Counted from the stretch's first letter, positions 16,591 through 26,378 are shown. The stretch: DNA of 64,000 nucleotides from an uncultured Draconibacterium sp. (GCF_963675585.1 NZ_OY776414.1:3203001-3267000); one strand, 5' to 3'. Numbers and translations are program-made. The notes: generated from the letters alone by a model not told the origin.

Positions 16591-18231
16591 TTAATAACTT
16601 TTATTCAACTTAAAAGTTTCCGATTTTTCACCGTCATTTACCTTAAGCACAAACATTCCGTTTGATAAATCAGGTAAGTCCGATAAGACAATTTTTTGAG
16701 CTCCCGGTTTAGTCCATTGCTGAATAATTTGACCGGTGATTGAATACAAGCCGATGGCAATCTCTTTTCCCGAAAAAGTACCCTTGTTTTGCAGAACAAC
16801 ATAGTTATTCACCGGATTGGGATACACCTGCCAATTGTTCTGTTTTTCGTAAACTGGAACAGAAAACGGATTGAGAAGCATCGATGCTGTCCGCATATTC
16901 GGAATGCCATATCCCACCAACGAATCAGGAGTAAACGCCATGCTCCCGCTTTGCTCTAAAGCATCTTTAATTTCCAAGGCAGTTTTTTCGGGAAAATACT
17001 GCCACAAACAAGCTGCCATACCTGCCATTACCGGCGACGAAAATGAAGTACCGCTTGCCAATCCAACAACGCCGTTTGACAGTTGCAGCGTAGTGCGGTA
17101 TCCCATTGCAGAGACATTTGGTTTTATATCGCCATCGGAAGCCGGGCCGGCTGAGGTAAAAAAGGCCGGATTTAAGTCTTTATCAACCGCTCCCACACCA
17201 ATAACCAAATCACCATCCGAAGGAGCTACTATTCTTTTCCACGGGTCGTCGCGCTCATTCCCTGCACTTGTAAACACAAGCATTCCGCGCGATGCAGCGA
17301 TATTAGCGGCGCGGGTAACACGGGTAGTTTTGCCGTCCATATCGGCATACGTATGATCGGTTGTTGGATCATCAAACTCGGAATACCCCAGCGATGAATT
17401 AATGATATCGGCGCCAACACTGTCTGCAAATTCAGCCGCCACCACCCAATGATCTTCTTCCACAATATATTCAGATCCGGTATCCTCCGAACGAATCAAC
17501 CAATACGATGCCTTGGGTGCTGTTCCGATTAACTCACCGGGAATATTTCCACCCATGCAGGACAACACACTCATTCCGTGGTAGTTTGTGCTGAAAAAAT
17601 CAGAATTGAGATCCACCACATCTTTTGTTCCAAGTATTTGTTGGTTAATCCACAAACTATCAAATGCAGGATTAACATCGGCATTATAAAATCCCCCGTC
17701 CAGCACTGCTATTTGTATTCCCTGCCCTTTTATATTTTGCTGGTGTAAAAACTGTCCATCCAGCATACTTATCTGGTGCACCGAACCGCCGTAATAAGCA
17801 GAATCAATTTCATCATAAAGAACTTCAATTTCATCTGCAAACTTGTTCTTTGCACTTTTAGTGGAAAAAGAACTAGGTTTGCTTAACTGAATTTCGTTTA
17901 CAAACGACCAATTTCCAATCAGCGTATCCAACCGAAGCGAATCAGTAACTACAGTAATTCCGTTTAACCATTTTGAGGCATGAAAAAACGTGACGTCCAA
18001 GGTGAGGACAGAATCGATGTAAGATTGATTTACAGGCAAATCGAGCGAATCGATGGGAATGTTTTGTTTTGTCCTTCGTTCAATTGCCCGTTCAGAGAGA
18101 TAGTCTTCGGGAGCTGACAGGGAGTATTCGGAATTATTTTTATCGGTGAAACCAATCCAATAATAATTTTGCGCCTGGCTGTGTATTATAGCGAAGAATA
18201 AAAAAACGATAAAAAGAATGCCGTACTTCAT
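16591..18231 (-). CDS. Secreted S8 subtilisin-like serine protease with T9SS sorting domain
   Basis: 546 residues. A signal peptide (to about residue 20) is followed by a propeptide region and a peptidase S8 domain with catalytic Asp near 178 (AVLDGGFYN), His near 218 (NYHGMSVLSCMGG) and Ser near 396 (SGTSFSSPVMAG); the oxyanion Asn lies in IINSSLGYS or TSAGNERDD. The last 80 residues form a type A T9SS C-terminal domain (VYPNPVNNYVVLQ ... GMFVLKVNDGEKSETFKL), so the protease is exported through the type IX system to the surface or medium. The stop is three bases before the xseA start, an unusual link of an exported protease to a DNA-repair operon. Two domains of the same length and order are common in Bacteroidota. 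Confidence 0.93.
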   Translation of the reverse strand: MKYGILFIVFLFFAIIHSQAQNYYWIGFTDKNNSEYSLSAPEDYLSERAIERRTKQNIPIDSLDLPVNQSYIDSVLTLDVTFFHASKWLNGITVVTDSLRLDTLIGNWSFVNEIQLSKPSSFSTKSAKNKFADEIEVLYDEIDSAYYGGSVHQISMLDGQFLHQQNIKGQGIQIAVLDGGFYNADVNPAFDSLWINQQILGTKDVVDLNSDFFSTNYHGMSVLSCMGGNIPGELIGTAPKASYWLIRSEDTGSEYIVEEDHWVVAAEFADSVGADIINSSLGYSEFDDPTTDHTYADMDGKTTRVTRAANIAASRGMLVFTSAGNERDDPWKRIVAPSDGDLVIGVGAVDKDLNPAFFTSAGPASDGDIKPNVSAMGYRTTLQLSNGVVGLASGTSFSSPVMAGMAACLWQYFPEKTALEIKDALEQSGSMAFTPDSLVGYGIPNMRTASMLLNPFSVPVYEKQNNWQVYPNPVNNYVVLQNKGTFSGKEIAIGLYSITGQIIQQWTKPGAQKIVLSDLPDLSNGMFVLKVNDGEKSETFKLNKSY

Positions 18232-18310
18232 TTCCCAATTGTGTAATGCGTGTTAAAACGCCAAATTAGCGAAATATTACCGATTATTAAATTGAAAATG
18301 GAGGAATTAT

Positions 18311-19099
18311 TTAGCGTATCATCTTATTTTTCATCAAATATTCAGAAGGATCTTGCAGGAATTTTTCGGGATCAAGAATTTCGCCTTTGTTTTTCTCCAA
18401 ATCCAGCATTCTAAGGTTGTCCATACTGTCGCGAACTGCCGGATTTAATATTTGTCCATTATCGTAAAAAAGCGAATACAGATGTTCACCACTTTTGTTG
18501 TAATATTTCCACTCGCCATGTCGCAAGTTCCGTTTATACTCACCCACCAACTCCTGTGCCCCATTTTCGAAATAAATAATAAACAAACCATCGCGTTCGT
18601 CCTCTTTCATTTTACACTTTAAATAGGGTTCGCCACTTTTTAAAAACACCTGGTGATTTCCGGTTTCCTTTCCGTTTACCCACTCTGTTTCTTCCATCAC
18701 TTCGCCGGTATCGTAATACCTGCGCGCTACGCCATTTTTAACGCCCGACAAAAAGGTTTCTTCGCCCACTTTTACATTGTTATTAAAAATCGACCATACT
18801 CCTTCTTTTTGTTGATTTATATAATTCCCTTCGGCTACCTTTTTTCGCCAAACATCAAAGAGTTGGGTTTGTGCTGTATCGCCTTTGTAAGTAATTACTG
18901 CTTTTACCTGTCCACCCGAATGATAGCGTTTCCATTCGCCCACCGGTTTATCATCTTTAAATTCGCCTTCGTAAACAGGCCGTCCATTGGCTTGCTTTTT
19001 TTGCCAGAGCCCTTGTTTTAAACCATTGCTGTCGGTTTGGTTTATCTGCGAAAACACAAACATGGGCAACAACACTAATATGAAAAGTACAATTCGCAT
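18311..19099 (-). CDS. Exported MORN-repeat protein (YwqK-like)
   Basis: 262 residues with a signal peptide (MRIVLFILVLLPMFVFSQ). The body consists of about eight MORN-variant repeats such as GLWQKKQANGRPVYEGEFKDDKPVGEWKRYHSGG (quoted in part), GVWSIFNNN and GEWKYYNKSGEHLYSLFYDNG. Such proteins are often labelled 'toxin-antitoxin YwqK family antitoxin', but no toxin gene is next to it and the export signal argues for an envelope role. It lies 79 bases upstream of the subtilase gene on the same strand and may start that transcript. Confidence 0.85.
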   Translation of the reverse strand: MRIVLFILVLLPMFVFSQINQTDSNGLKQGLWQKKQANGRPVYEGEFKDDKPVGEWKRYHSGGQVKAVITYKGDTAQTQLFDVWRKKVAEGNYINQQKEGVWSIFNNNVKVGEETFLSGVKNGVARRYYDTGEVMEETEWVNGKETGNHQVFLKSGEPYLKCKMKEDERDGLFIIYFENGAQELVGEYKRNLRHGEWKYYNKSGEHLYSLFYDNGQILNPAVRDSMDNLRMLDLEKNKGEILDPEKFLQDPSEYLMKNKMIR

Positions 19100-19220
19100 A
19101 GTTTCCTTTTTTATAGAACTGCAAAACTATCGATTTATTTTTAAGCAAAATATATTGATTTAAGTTATAAATTAGCCTACGCTTTTTTTCACTAGTTTTG
19201 GTACCTTAAAAAATCAAATA

Positions 19221-20243
19221 TTGCTTTTAAGCCTGAATAAAATATTGCTTTGCCTACTTATCCTGATCTTCTTCGGAAACGTTTTAAGTTATGCACAGGA
19301 CAATGAAATTCATTTAATTGATTCGCTAAAAGCTGTAAATGCAAATGAAACCGATCAGGAAAAAGTAGTTTTAAACCTGAATCAAATTGCCTATTTATTT
19401 GGGGAGAATCACGTAGACAGTTCACTTGTATACCTCGACAAATCGATAACACTTGCCAATTCAATTGCGTATACCGAAGGATTAGCCGAAGCACATTATT
19501 ACAAAGCCAGGGCATCCATTCAAACCGGGGCTGTAATTGAATCCATTGAAAATTACAACAAATCGCTTGAGTACTATACCGAGTTGAAAGACTCGGTGGC
19601 CATTTTATACAACTACAGGGGCTTAAGCTATGCCTATTCTTACGGAACAAGCCAGTTGGAAGGTCTCCATTTCAATCTGAAAACACTTGCACTTGCAGAA
19701 GCCTTAAACGACTCCGCCAGTCTTTCCATTGCATACAACAATATTGCCGTTAACTACAAAAATCTTGACAATTACGAAATGGCCCTTTTCTATTTCGAAA
19801 AGAGTCTTGAACTGGATGTAAAACAAGGAGTTAAAGATGATATTGCTATCACCTATTCGAACATGGGTGTTCTAAAAGCAGAACATCAGAAATTTGAGGA
19901 GGTTAAAACAGATTACTACAATGTACAATGTCTGATTCCTGACATTCATAATCCGTACGTAAAATCTTACCTGTATATTTCGCTTGCCGGCTATTACATT
20001 GCCATCGAAAAATTTGATTCGGCAGAGTACAACCTAAAACTGGCAAACACCATCTGCGAGAAATACCATTACCCGCACATTCAGGTTCGTGCGTACCGCA
20101 GAAAAGCGGAAATGCTTTTTAAACAGAAGAAGTACGAAGAGAGTATTGTTTATTTCGACAGATGCCTCGAATTGTCCAAATCAATTGATGTATACGAAGA
20201 GTTTCCGAAGATTTACAAACAGAAAGCGCAGGCATTTTCGTAA
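19221..20243 (+). pseudogene. TPR sensor region of a broken sensor histidine kinase (N-terminal fragment)
   Basis: 340 codons ending at an in-frame TAA (20241-20243). A hydrophobic leader of about 25 residues ending SYAQ is followed by tetratricopeptide repeats (AEAHYYKARASIQTGAVIESIENYNKSL, SLSIAYNNIAVNYKNLDNYEMALFYFEKSLEL, quoted in parts). This is the periplasmic sensor half of Bacteroidota TPR-type histidine kinases. The continuing frame after the stop reads LGNYKEAYQNSEQADRFL, a further TPR, and then the kinase, so one base change created the stop. The only available starts are TTG codons (19221 or 19248), which may be another sign of decay. Confidence 0.8.
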
Positions 20244-21299
20244 TTAGGCAACTACAAAGAAGCCTATCAAAATTCGGAACAAGCCGACCGTTTTCTTGAT
20301 TCGGCAAAAACAAAAAAGATAGCCATTGCATTGGCCGAATTTGATAAAGAACAAAAAATTAAGCTCGAAAAAGAACTGATTTTCCAACAGGCAGAAAATG
20401 CCCGGTTGCAACTGATATTCAAATACCGGCTGGCTCTTGTTTCCAGTATTCTCTTGTTGCTGTCGGGAATGTTGTTTGTTTATTTATTTCTTCGGATTCG
20501 GAAAAAAAATGCTACACTACACAAACAACATGGTTTAATTAACGAGCAGAAAAATGTAATTGAAGACAATTTTGAGAAACTGCAGATAAATGAAACAAAA
20601 CTGCACAAACTCAATGCCTCAAAAGATAAATTGTTCTCCATTATAGCACATGATTTGCGTAGCCCTTTTAATGCCATTTTGGGATTTAGTAACGAGCTGA
20701 TTGAGAGCTACGATGACTACGACCATAACCAACGGAAAGAAATGATATCGGTTATTTCGGCCAGTTCGGAATCGACTCTTTTTCTATTGGAAAACCTTCT
20801 CAGCTGGGCACGTGCTCAAAGTGAATCCATCCAAATCAGAAAAGAAATTCATGATTTAAAACTACTGATAGACGAAAGTATTGTTCCCTATTATGGAAGT
20901 GCCGAATTAAAGAGCCTGCTTGTTCAAAATACAATTCCTGAGGGGATCAATATTCTAGCTGACAAGGAAACCATTAAAGTGGTTATTTCGAATTTATTCA
21001 GCAATGCAGTAAAATTCAGCAATAAAGACGGAGAAATAAAAATAAGCCATAAACGAAACGAAACTACAGTTGAGATTTGTATTGCCGATTCCGGAATTGG
21101 GATGAGCCCAAAAATAATCGATGGTCTTTTTTCCATTGAATCGGGGACACAAAGAAAAGGGACATCAAACGAAAAAGGCACTGGACTGGGATTAATTCTG
21201 TGTCAGGAGTTTATGCAAATGAACAAGGGAAAAATATGGGCAGAAAGTGAAGTGGCGAAAGGTAGTCGTTTTTATTTTACACTACCACTTGTCACCTAA
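20244..21299 (+). pseudogene. Histidine kinase region of the same broken sensor (C-terminal fragment)
   Basis: This frame is in phase with the fragment before it and separated from it by one TAA codon. It contains the last TPR, a coiled segment, one transmembrane helix (LALVSSILLLLSGMLFVYLFLRI), a second coiled coil, the HisKA phosphoacceptor motif SIIAHDLRSPFNAILGF and an HATPase_c domain with N box ISNLFSNAVKFSN, G1 IADSGIGMSP and G2 GTGLGLILCQ. No receiver domain or partner regulator is adjacent. All catalytic motifs are intact, so a separate product starting at the TTG at 20331 or a later codon is conceivable but would lack its sensor. A sequencing error or read-through is also possible. 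Confidence 0.8.
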
Positions 21300-21353
21300 A
21301 CAAGACAAAAGATACGAAGCTAAAAATTCCGACTTCATCGAAATAACTAAGCT

Positions 21354-22163
21354 ATGAAAAAGATTAAAACAACGCTAATCATTCTATTATCGCTTGTAGT
21401 TGTAATCTGGGTTATTGCAAAAGCATTTCAACTGTATTTGTTTTCTGATGATGTAAAAAACGTTGCCTCGCTAACACAGGAATTAAATGCTAAAAAAGTG
21501 ATGATTGTGTTTGCTCATCCCGATGATGAATCGTACACAACCGAACTTCTGGTAAATGCTGAAACAGAAAATATAAAAACCGCTCTGCTGACATTTACTC
21601 CCGGTGACGCAGGAACACAAATGCCTCAAGTGTGCCAGCAACAGTTTTTAGGAGACATAAGAAAAGCAGAAGTGTACAAAAGCGGATTTCAGCTGGGAGT
21701 TGATTATCAGAAAGTATTTGATTACGGCGATGGTACGCTTGAAAAGCAAAACTTACAGGAATTGCAGGATAAAATTGTACGGGAACTGATTCAATTTCAA
21801 CCCGATTTAGTTGTTACCTTTTGGCCCGAAAGCGGAATGACCATGCATCCCGATCACCGAACAATAGGGAAAGCCACTCAGCTGGCGTTTAACCAATATT
21901 TGGCCCGGCAAACAAAAATCGCACCACGGCTGGCTTACACAATTATGCCGCCAAAAGTTTTAAGCCTACTGGAAAACGAAGCAATGATTAAACTGCAGGC
22001 AAGCGCCAATTTCTCAATAAAAGCCGATCCTTGGGTAAAAACGCGTCTTTGGGAAATTAATGCCTCACAACAGCAATTTGTTAAAAACTACACCGGAATG
22101 CCGGCCTGGTTGCTGTACCGGCTGCTAAATCGTGAATATTACTTTGTTGAAGGAACAAAATGA
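21354..22163 (+). CDS. PIG-L family deacetylase (LmbE-like), membrane-anchored
   Basis: 269 residues. An N-terminal hydrophobic segment (TLIILLSLVVVIWVIAKAFQL) serves as a signal anchor. The PIG-L domain shows the zinc motif FAHPDDES at about residues 53-60 and the second zinc ligand region TMHPDHRTIG at about 163-172. Family members remove acetyl groups from N-acetylglucosaminyl conjugates, such as in bacillithiol or glycan metabolism. The gene follows the broken sensor kinase at a 54-base gap on the same strand. The substrate cannot be assigned. Confidence 0.9.
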   Translation: MKKIKTTLIILLSLVVVIWVIAKAFQLYLFSDDVKNVASLTQELNAKKVMIVFAHPDDESYTTELLVNAETENIKTALLTFTPGDAGTQMPQVCQQQFLGDIRKAEVYKSGFQLGVDYQKVFDYGDGTLEKQNLQELQDKIVRELIQFQPDLVVTFWPESGMTMHPDHRTIGKATQLAFNQYLARQTKIAPRLAYTIMPPKVLSLLENEAMIKLQASANFSIKADPWVKTRLWEINASQQQFVKNYTGMPAWLLYRLLNREYYFVEGTK

Positions 22164-22216
22164 ACCAGCTAACGACAGAGCTGACGAGGTAGCACATGGG
22201 GAATTCCTTTTAATAG

Positions 22217-22314
22217 CGATGCAAGCATCGGAGTATTAACTCATTTATCCCGATAGCGCAGCGTATCGGGATTCGTTCAACGAACAGATTTCAATTCACT
22301 ACGTTTTTGAATTC
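22217..22314. repeat. Cluster of four consecutive palindromes between pigL-like gene and dps
   Basis: Hairpins in a row: CGATGC/GCATCG (22217-22230), ATCCCGATA/TATCGGGAT (22247-22255 with 22264-22272), TTCGTT/AACGAA (22272-22284) and AATTCA/TGAATT (22293-22298 with 22309-22314). The cluster lies between two convergent genes and could be a REP-like or terminator element. No reading frame crosses it. Confidence 0.5.
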
Positions 22315-22327
22315 TGAATTTCACAAA

Positions 22328-22355
22328 TAAAAGCCCCTCCAAAACTGGAGAGGCT
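22328..22355 (-). terminator. Rho-independent terminator of dps
   Basis: On the minus strand a 10-bp stem with one G-U pair (arms 22332-22341 and 22345-22355 region) is followed by TTTTAT. It lies about 22 bases after the dps stop codon. Confidence 0.75.
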
Positions 22356-22376
22356 CTCTATTACAAATGGTTTTTT

Positions 22377-22823
22377 TTAGTTCAAATACGACTTTAACAT
22401 CCATATTTGTTTTTCGGCAAATCCAATCCATTCACTCATCAATCCGGCAGTTCCTTCATCACCTGCTTCCTGGGCCTGAACCAAAATTTCGTTAAAACGC
22501 TTCAAAAAATACTCCGTATTGTTCAATACAATTTCAACACCTTCTTTTCCGTCCGACACGTTTACAGCTTCTTTTAACTGTGCATTTTTAAGGTACTCGC
22601 CAAAGGTGTGAAACGGCTGGCCTCCCAACATTAAAATACGCTCTGCAATTTCATCAATCACTTCCGATGCCTGATTGTATAACTCTTCGTACTTTTCGTG
22701 CAACATAAAAAACATGTTACCTTTTACATTCCAATGCAAACCCCTAAGGTTTTGATAATAAATCTGATAATCGGCCAATAAGGAATTTAATTTCTCTGCA
22801 ACAACTTGATTCTTTGTATTCAT
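22377..22823 (-). CDS. dps: Dps/ferritin-like DNA starvation protection protein
   Basis: 148 residues, short for Dps but within the normal range. The four-helix bundle pattern is clear, with the ferroxidase ligands in NLRGLHWNVKGNMFFMLHEKYEELYNQASEVIDEIAERI (quoted in part) near residues 24-62. Dps proteins oxidise Fe(II) with hydrogen peroxide and mineralise it in a 12-subunit shell, protecting DNA. It is transcribed divergently from an OxyR-like regulator across a 104-base spacer, the arrangement expected for peroxide control. Confidence 0.93.
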   Translation of the reverse strand: MNTKNQVVAEKLNSLLADYQIYYQNLRGLHWNVKGNMFFMLHEKYEELYNQASEVIDEIAERILMLGGQPFHTFGEYLKNAQLKEAVNVSDGKEGVEIVLNNTEYFLKRFNEILVQAQEAGDEGTAGLMSEWIGFAEKQIWMLKSYLN

Positions 22824-22872
22824 AATTCTAATTTTTAAATGATTGTTTTCTTATTTTTTTCTTGATTCAAAG

Positions 22873-22888
22873 ATACTATAAGTAGTAT
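22873..22888. promoter_or_regulatory. Candidate operator between dps and the oxyR-like gene
   Basis: A perfect palindrome ATACTA-TAAG-TAGTAT (6-bp arms) lies in the 104-base divergent spacer, followed by further ACT/AGT-rich half-sites up to about 22925. It may be the LysR regulator's binding site. The symmetry is seen; binding is inference. Confidence 0.4.
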
Positions 22889-22927
22889 TTATTAAATTTA
22901 TATCCATATTACTTATATTTATACTAC

Positions 22928-23875
22928 ATGAATTTGAATCAACTCGAATACCTGAAAGAGCTGTACTTACAAGGAAATTTTTCGCGTGCAGCAGAGAAGT
23001 TAAATCTCACCCAGCCGGCGTTATCGCTGCAAATTCAGAAACTGGAAGAAGAAATCGATTTTAAATTGCTCGATCGTACCAAACGACCGTTACAGTTTAC
23101 CGATGAAGGAAAACTGTTTTACCAAAAATCGCTCGAGATTTTAAAAAGTATTGAAGAACTGAAGCAAATATCATTCGAAATTAGTGAGGAAGTAAAAGGA
23201 AATCTTTCGGTTGGGATAATACCGACCCTCGCCCCGTATCTGGTACCCCTTTTTATTCACCGGCTTAACAGCCAATTTCCCGAACTTACATTGGAAGTAA
23301 GCGAATTAAAAACCGAAGAAATAATTTCGGGATTGAAACTGGGAAATTTAGATTGCGGAATAATTTCAACTCCCGTTTCTGCTGCCGGAGTGGAGTTTAC
23401 GCCCCTGTTTTACGAACGTTTTTACATATACATTTCAGAAAATCACGCATTATTTAAAAACGGCAGCATTGCCGCCAACCAACTGAATGAAGAAGAAATA
23501 TGGTATTTGGAAGAGGGCAACTGTTTTCAGAACCAGGTAAATTCGATTTGCAAAATAAACAGGCAACAAAATAATTCGCAAAACCTGATTTACCGAAGCA
23601 GCTCTATCGAATCGCTTCGAAAAATTGTAGAAAACAAAAAAGGAATTACCTTTTTACCCGAACTGGCAACCATTACAATTCCTTCCGAGTTTGAAGATCT
23701 GATAAAAGATTTTGCAGGAGAACAGCCTGTTCGTGAAGTTAGTCTGGTTACACTAAAAAGTTTTTCGAAAGAACGACAAGTGGCTGCCTTACAACAAATT
23801 GTTAGCGAAAGTATTCCTCAGCGGATGAAAACCAAACCTAAAAGCTGGATTGTGGATACAAACATTAAAGCCTAA
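22928..23875 (+). CDS. oxyR: LysR-family transcriptional regulator, OxyR-like
   Basis: 315 residues. The N-terminal winged helix-turn-helix (MNLNQLEYLKELYLQGNFSRAAEKLNLTQPALS, quoted in part) and the LysR substrate-binding domain are evident. The effector domain contains a cysteine in EEGNCFQNQVNSICKI, two cysteines about ten residues apart near 197-207, consistent with an OxyR-type peroxide-sensing pair. The gene is divergent from dps, a classic OxyR target, so a peroxide response regulator is likely. The symbol rests on context and cysteine spacing rather than on an alignment. Confidence 0.8.
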   Translation: MNLNQLEYLKELYLQGNFSRAAEKLNLTQPALSLQIQKLEEEIDFKLLDRTKRPLQFTDEGKLFYQKSLEILKSIEELKQISFEISEEVKGNLSVGIIPTLAPYLVPLFIHRLNSQFPELTLEVSELKTEEIISGLKLGNLDCGIISTPVSAAGVEFTPLFYERFYIYISENHALFKNGSIAANQLNEEEIWYLEEGNCFQNQVNSICKINRQQNNSQNLIYRSSSIESLRKIVENKKGITFLPELATITIPSEFEDLIKDFAGEQPVREVSLVTLKSFSKERQVAALQQIVSESIPQRMKTKPKSWIVDTNIKA

Positions 23876-23929
23876 AAGTCATGGAAACAGTGTCGGACTC
23901 TTTAGTAAAACTTGATTTCTGCCAACGTT

Positions 23930-24289
23930 TTAATACACTTCTTTTGTTAAACGTTCGGTGGCTGTCATGTAGTAACGTGCAAAGTTTTCATCTTTCATGT
24001 ATTCTGTTAGTTCTGCCCGCCAACTTTCGGCTTGCTCGCTCAACTCCATAATTTTTGCTTTGGCAAGCTGATCATTCTGATCTGCTCTTTGCGCTTGTAC
24101 TGCCGGAATAAATTTATCCATCCACACTTCGTAGTTCTCCATAAGTTGCTTCTGTTCACTTGTTAGAACAAAATCGGCCTTATCATTTAGTACAGTTGCC
24201 GAAAGTTTAGTTGATCCCACAGCAACGGCGCCAACCGTTAAGCCCAACTTCGCTAAAAACGTCCTTCTCGATTCTTCGTAATCATTCAT
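23930..24289 (-). CDS. Small twin-arginine-leader protein of unknown function
   Basis: 119 residues; I do not recognise the family. The N-terminus has SRRTFLAKLGLTVGAVAVG, which fits the twin-arginine translocation motif (S/T-R-R-x-F-L-K) followed by a hydrophobic stretch, so it may be exported folded. The rest is helical and acidic with no cysteines, ending in a motif-free tail. It lies between the oxyR-like gene (convergent) and the dnaK terminator, on its own transcript. Cofactor-binding residues are not obvious. Confidence 0.65.
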   Translation of the reverse strand: MNDYEESRRTFLAKLGLTVGAVAVGSTKLSATVLNDKADFVLTSEQKQLMENYEVWMDKFIPAVQAQRADQNDQLAKAKIMELSEQAESWRAELTEYMKDENFARYYMTATERLTKEVY

Positions 24290-24375
24290 CTCTGCATTTT
24301 TTAGTCAATTTTAGATTTCAACAACGCTTGTTGATTATTGTTTATTCTGAGAATTAATGGAATCATTTGATAAAC

Positions 24376-24405
24376 TAAAAAAGCCCCTCCAAAAAGGAGA
24401 GGCTT
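24376..24405 (-). terminator. Rho-independent terminator of dnaK
   Basis: A 10-bp stem (24381-24390 with 24396-24405, 5-base loop, one G-U pair on the minus strand) followed by four T residues. Its sequence closely resembles the dps terminator at 22328-22355. Confidence 0.8.
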
Positions 24406-24464
24406 TCCAAATATATTTTATTGAAAGCCTGACTTAGAGTCAGACCATCAATTTTCACATCAAA

Positions 24465-26378
24465 CTATTTTACTTCTTCAAAGTCAACATCAGTTACTTC
24501 GCCATCTTCTTTTGGCTGTTCCTGCTGAGCTCCGGCAGTTGGATCCTGTGCTCCACCTGGCTGTCCGCCCTGCGCTTGCGAAGCATTGTACATTTCCTGA
24601 GAAGCAGCCTGGAATACTGTATTTAATTCTTCCATACCGGCATCAATTGCAGCAATGTCTTTGCTTGCGTGAGCTTCTTTCAGTTTTTTCAAAGCATCCT
24701 CAATGGGTTGCTTTTTATCAGCAGGCAATTTATCGCCAAACTCGCTCAACTGTTTTTCAGTCTGGAAAATTAAACTGTCAGCCTGGTTGATCTTGTCAGC
24801 CGTTTCTTTTGCTTGTTTATCAGCTTCAGCATTTGCTTCAGCTTCCGCTTTCATTCTTGTAATTTCGTCGTCGCTCAAACCAGAAGAAGCTTCAATACGA
24901 ATCGACTGCGATTTACCTGTTGCCTTGTCTTTTGCATTTACATGCAGAATACCGTTGGCATCGATATCGAAAGTAACCTCAATTTGAGGAGTACCACGAC
25001 GTGCAGGAGGAAGTCCGTCTAAGTGGAAACGACCAATGGTTTTGTTACCCGATGCAATTGGACGCTCGCCCTGAAGAACATGAATCTCAACAGATGGTTG
25101 GTTGTCGGCAGCAGTGGTAAATGTTTCCGATTTTTTAGTTGGAATGGTTGTGTTCGACTCAATTAATTTTGTCATTACACCACCCATTGTTTCAATTCCC
25201 AACGAAAGCGGAGTTACATCCAATAATAGAACGTCTTTTACTTCACCGGTTAAAACACCACCTTGAATAGCAGCACCAACGGCTACCACCTCATCGGGGT
25301 TTACACCTTTTGAAGGCTCTTTTCCGAAGAACTCTTTTACTTTCTCCTGAATAGAAGGAATACGTGTTGAACCACCTACCAGAATTACTTCGTCGATATC
25401 GCTTGATGACAATCCTGCATTTTTTAATGCTTTACGGCAAGGCTCGATTGTTGCATTGATTAAAGTATCAGCCAACTGCTCGAATTTTGCACGTGTTAAA
25501 GTTTTTACCAAGTGTTTTGGAATACCATTAACCGGCATAATATAGGGCAGGTTAATCTCAGTTTGAGAAGAACTCGACAATTCGATTTTTGCTTTCTCGG
25601 CAGCTTCTTTCAAACGTTGCAACGCCATTGGATCCTGACGTAAATCAATTCCTTCGTCGTTTTTAAATTCATTGGCCAGCCAATCAATAATTACCTGGTC
25701 GAAATCGTCACCACCAAGGTGAGTATCACCGTCGGTAGATTTTACTTCAAATACTCCGTCACCCAATTCAAGAATTGAGATATCGAAAGTACCACCACCA
25801 AGGTCGAACACGGCAATTTTCATGTCGCGGTCCATTTTGTCCATTCCGTATGCCAACGAAGCCGCAGTAGGCTCGTTAATAATACGACGAACTTGCAGAC
25901 CTGCTACTTCGCCGGCTTCTTTTGTAGCCTGACGTTGTGCATCGTTAAAGTAAGCAGGAACAGTAATTACAGCTTCTGTTACTTCTTGTCCAAGATAATC
26001 TTCAGCAGTTTTCTTCATTTTCTGAAGTACCATTGCTGAAATTTCCTGTGGTGAGTATTTTCTGTCGTCGATTTGTACACGTGGAGTGTTGTTGTCACCT
26101 TTAACTACTGTATATGGTACACGCGAAATTTCTTTTGTTACACCATCAAACGATTCACCCATAAAACGTTTAATCGAATAAATCGTTTTTGTTGGGTTGG
26201 TAATGGCCTGACGTTTAGCAGGATCACCTACTTTACGTTCGCCGTTTTCTACAAATGCTACAATAGAAGGAGTTGTACGTTTTCCCTCGCTGTTGGGGAT
26301 AACTACTGGTTCGTTACCTTCCATTACCGAAACACACGAGTTTGTGGTTCCTAAATCAATTCCGATAATTTTTCCCAT
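24465..26378 (-). CDS. dnaK: Molecular chaperone DnaK (Hsp70)
   Basis: 637 residues, full length. The nucleotide-binding domain starts [16 protein letters not shown] and contains [29 protein letters not shown] and [13 protein letters not shown] (the Hsp70 signatures). The substrate-binding domain follows from about 385 ([17 protein letters not shown]), with a helical lid and an acidic C-terminal [11 protein letters not shown]. It refolds and protects proteins with DnaJ and GrpE, which are not adjacent here. It is a single-gene transcript with its own terminator at 24376. Confidence 0.98.
   Translation of the reverse strand: MGKIIGIDLGTTNSCVSVMEGNEPVVIPNSEGKRTTPSIVAFVENGERKVGDPAKRQAITNPTKTIYSIKRFMGESFDGVTKEISRVPYTVVKGDNNTPRVQIDDRKYSPQEISAMVLQKMKKTAEDYLGQEVTEAVITVPAYFNDAQRQATKEAGEVAGLQVRRIINEPTAASLAYGMDKMDRDMKIAVFDLGGGTFDISILELGDGVFEVKSTDGDTHLGGDDFDQVIIDWLANEFKNDEGIDLRQDPMALQRLKEAAEKAKIELSSSSQTEINLPYIMPVNGIPKHLVKTLTRAKFEQLADTLINATIEPCRKALKNAGLSSSDIDEVILVGGSTRIPSIQEKVKEFFGKEPSKGVNPDEVVAVGAAIQGGVLTGEVKDVLLLDVTPLSLGIETMGGVMTKLIESNTTIPTKKSETFTTAADNQPSVEIHVLQGERPIASGNKTIGRFHLDGLPPARRGTPQIEVTFDIDANGILHVNAKDKATGKSQSIRIEASSGLSDDEITRMKAEAEANAEADKQAKETADKINQADSLIFQTEKQLSEFGDKLPADKKQPIEDALKKLKEAHASKDIAAIDAGMEELNTVFQAASQEMYNASQAQGGQPGGAQDPTAGAQQEQPKEDGEVTDVDFEEVK

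Noticed and set aside
18311-19099. Annotation as a toxin-antitoxin antitoxin
   Set aside because: The YwqK label comes from MORN repeats; the protein has a signal peptide and no neighbouring toxin.
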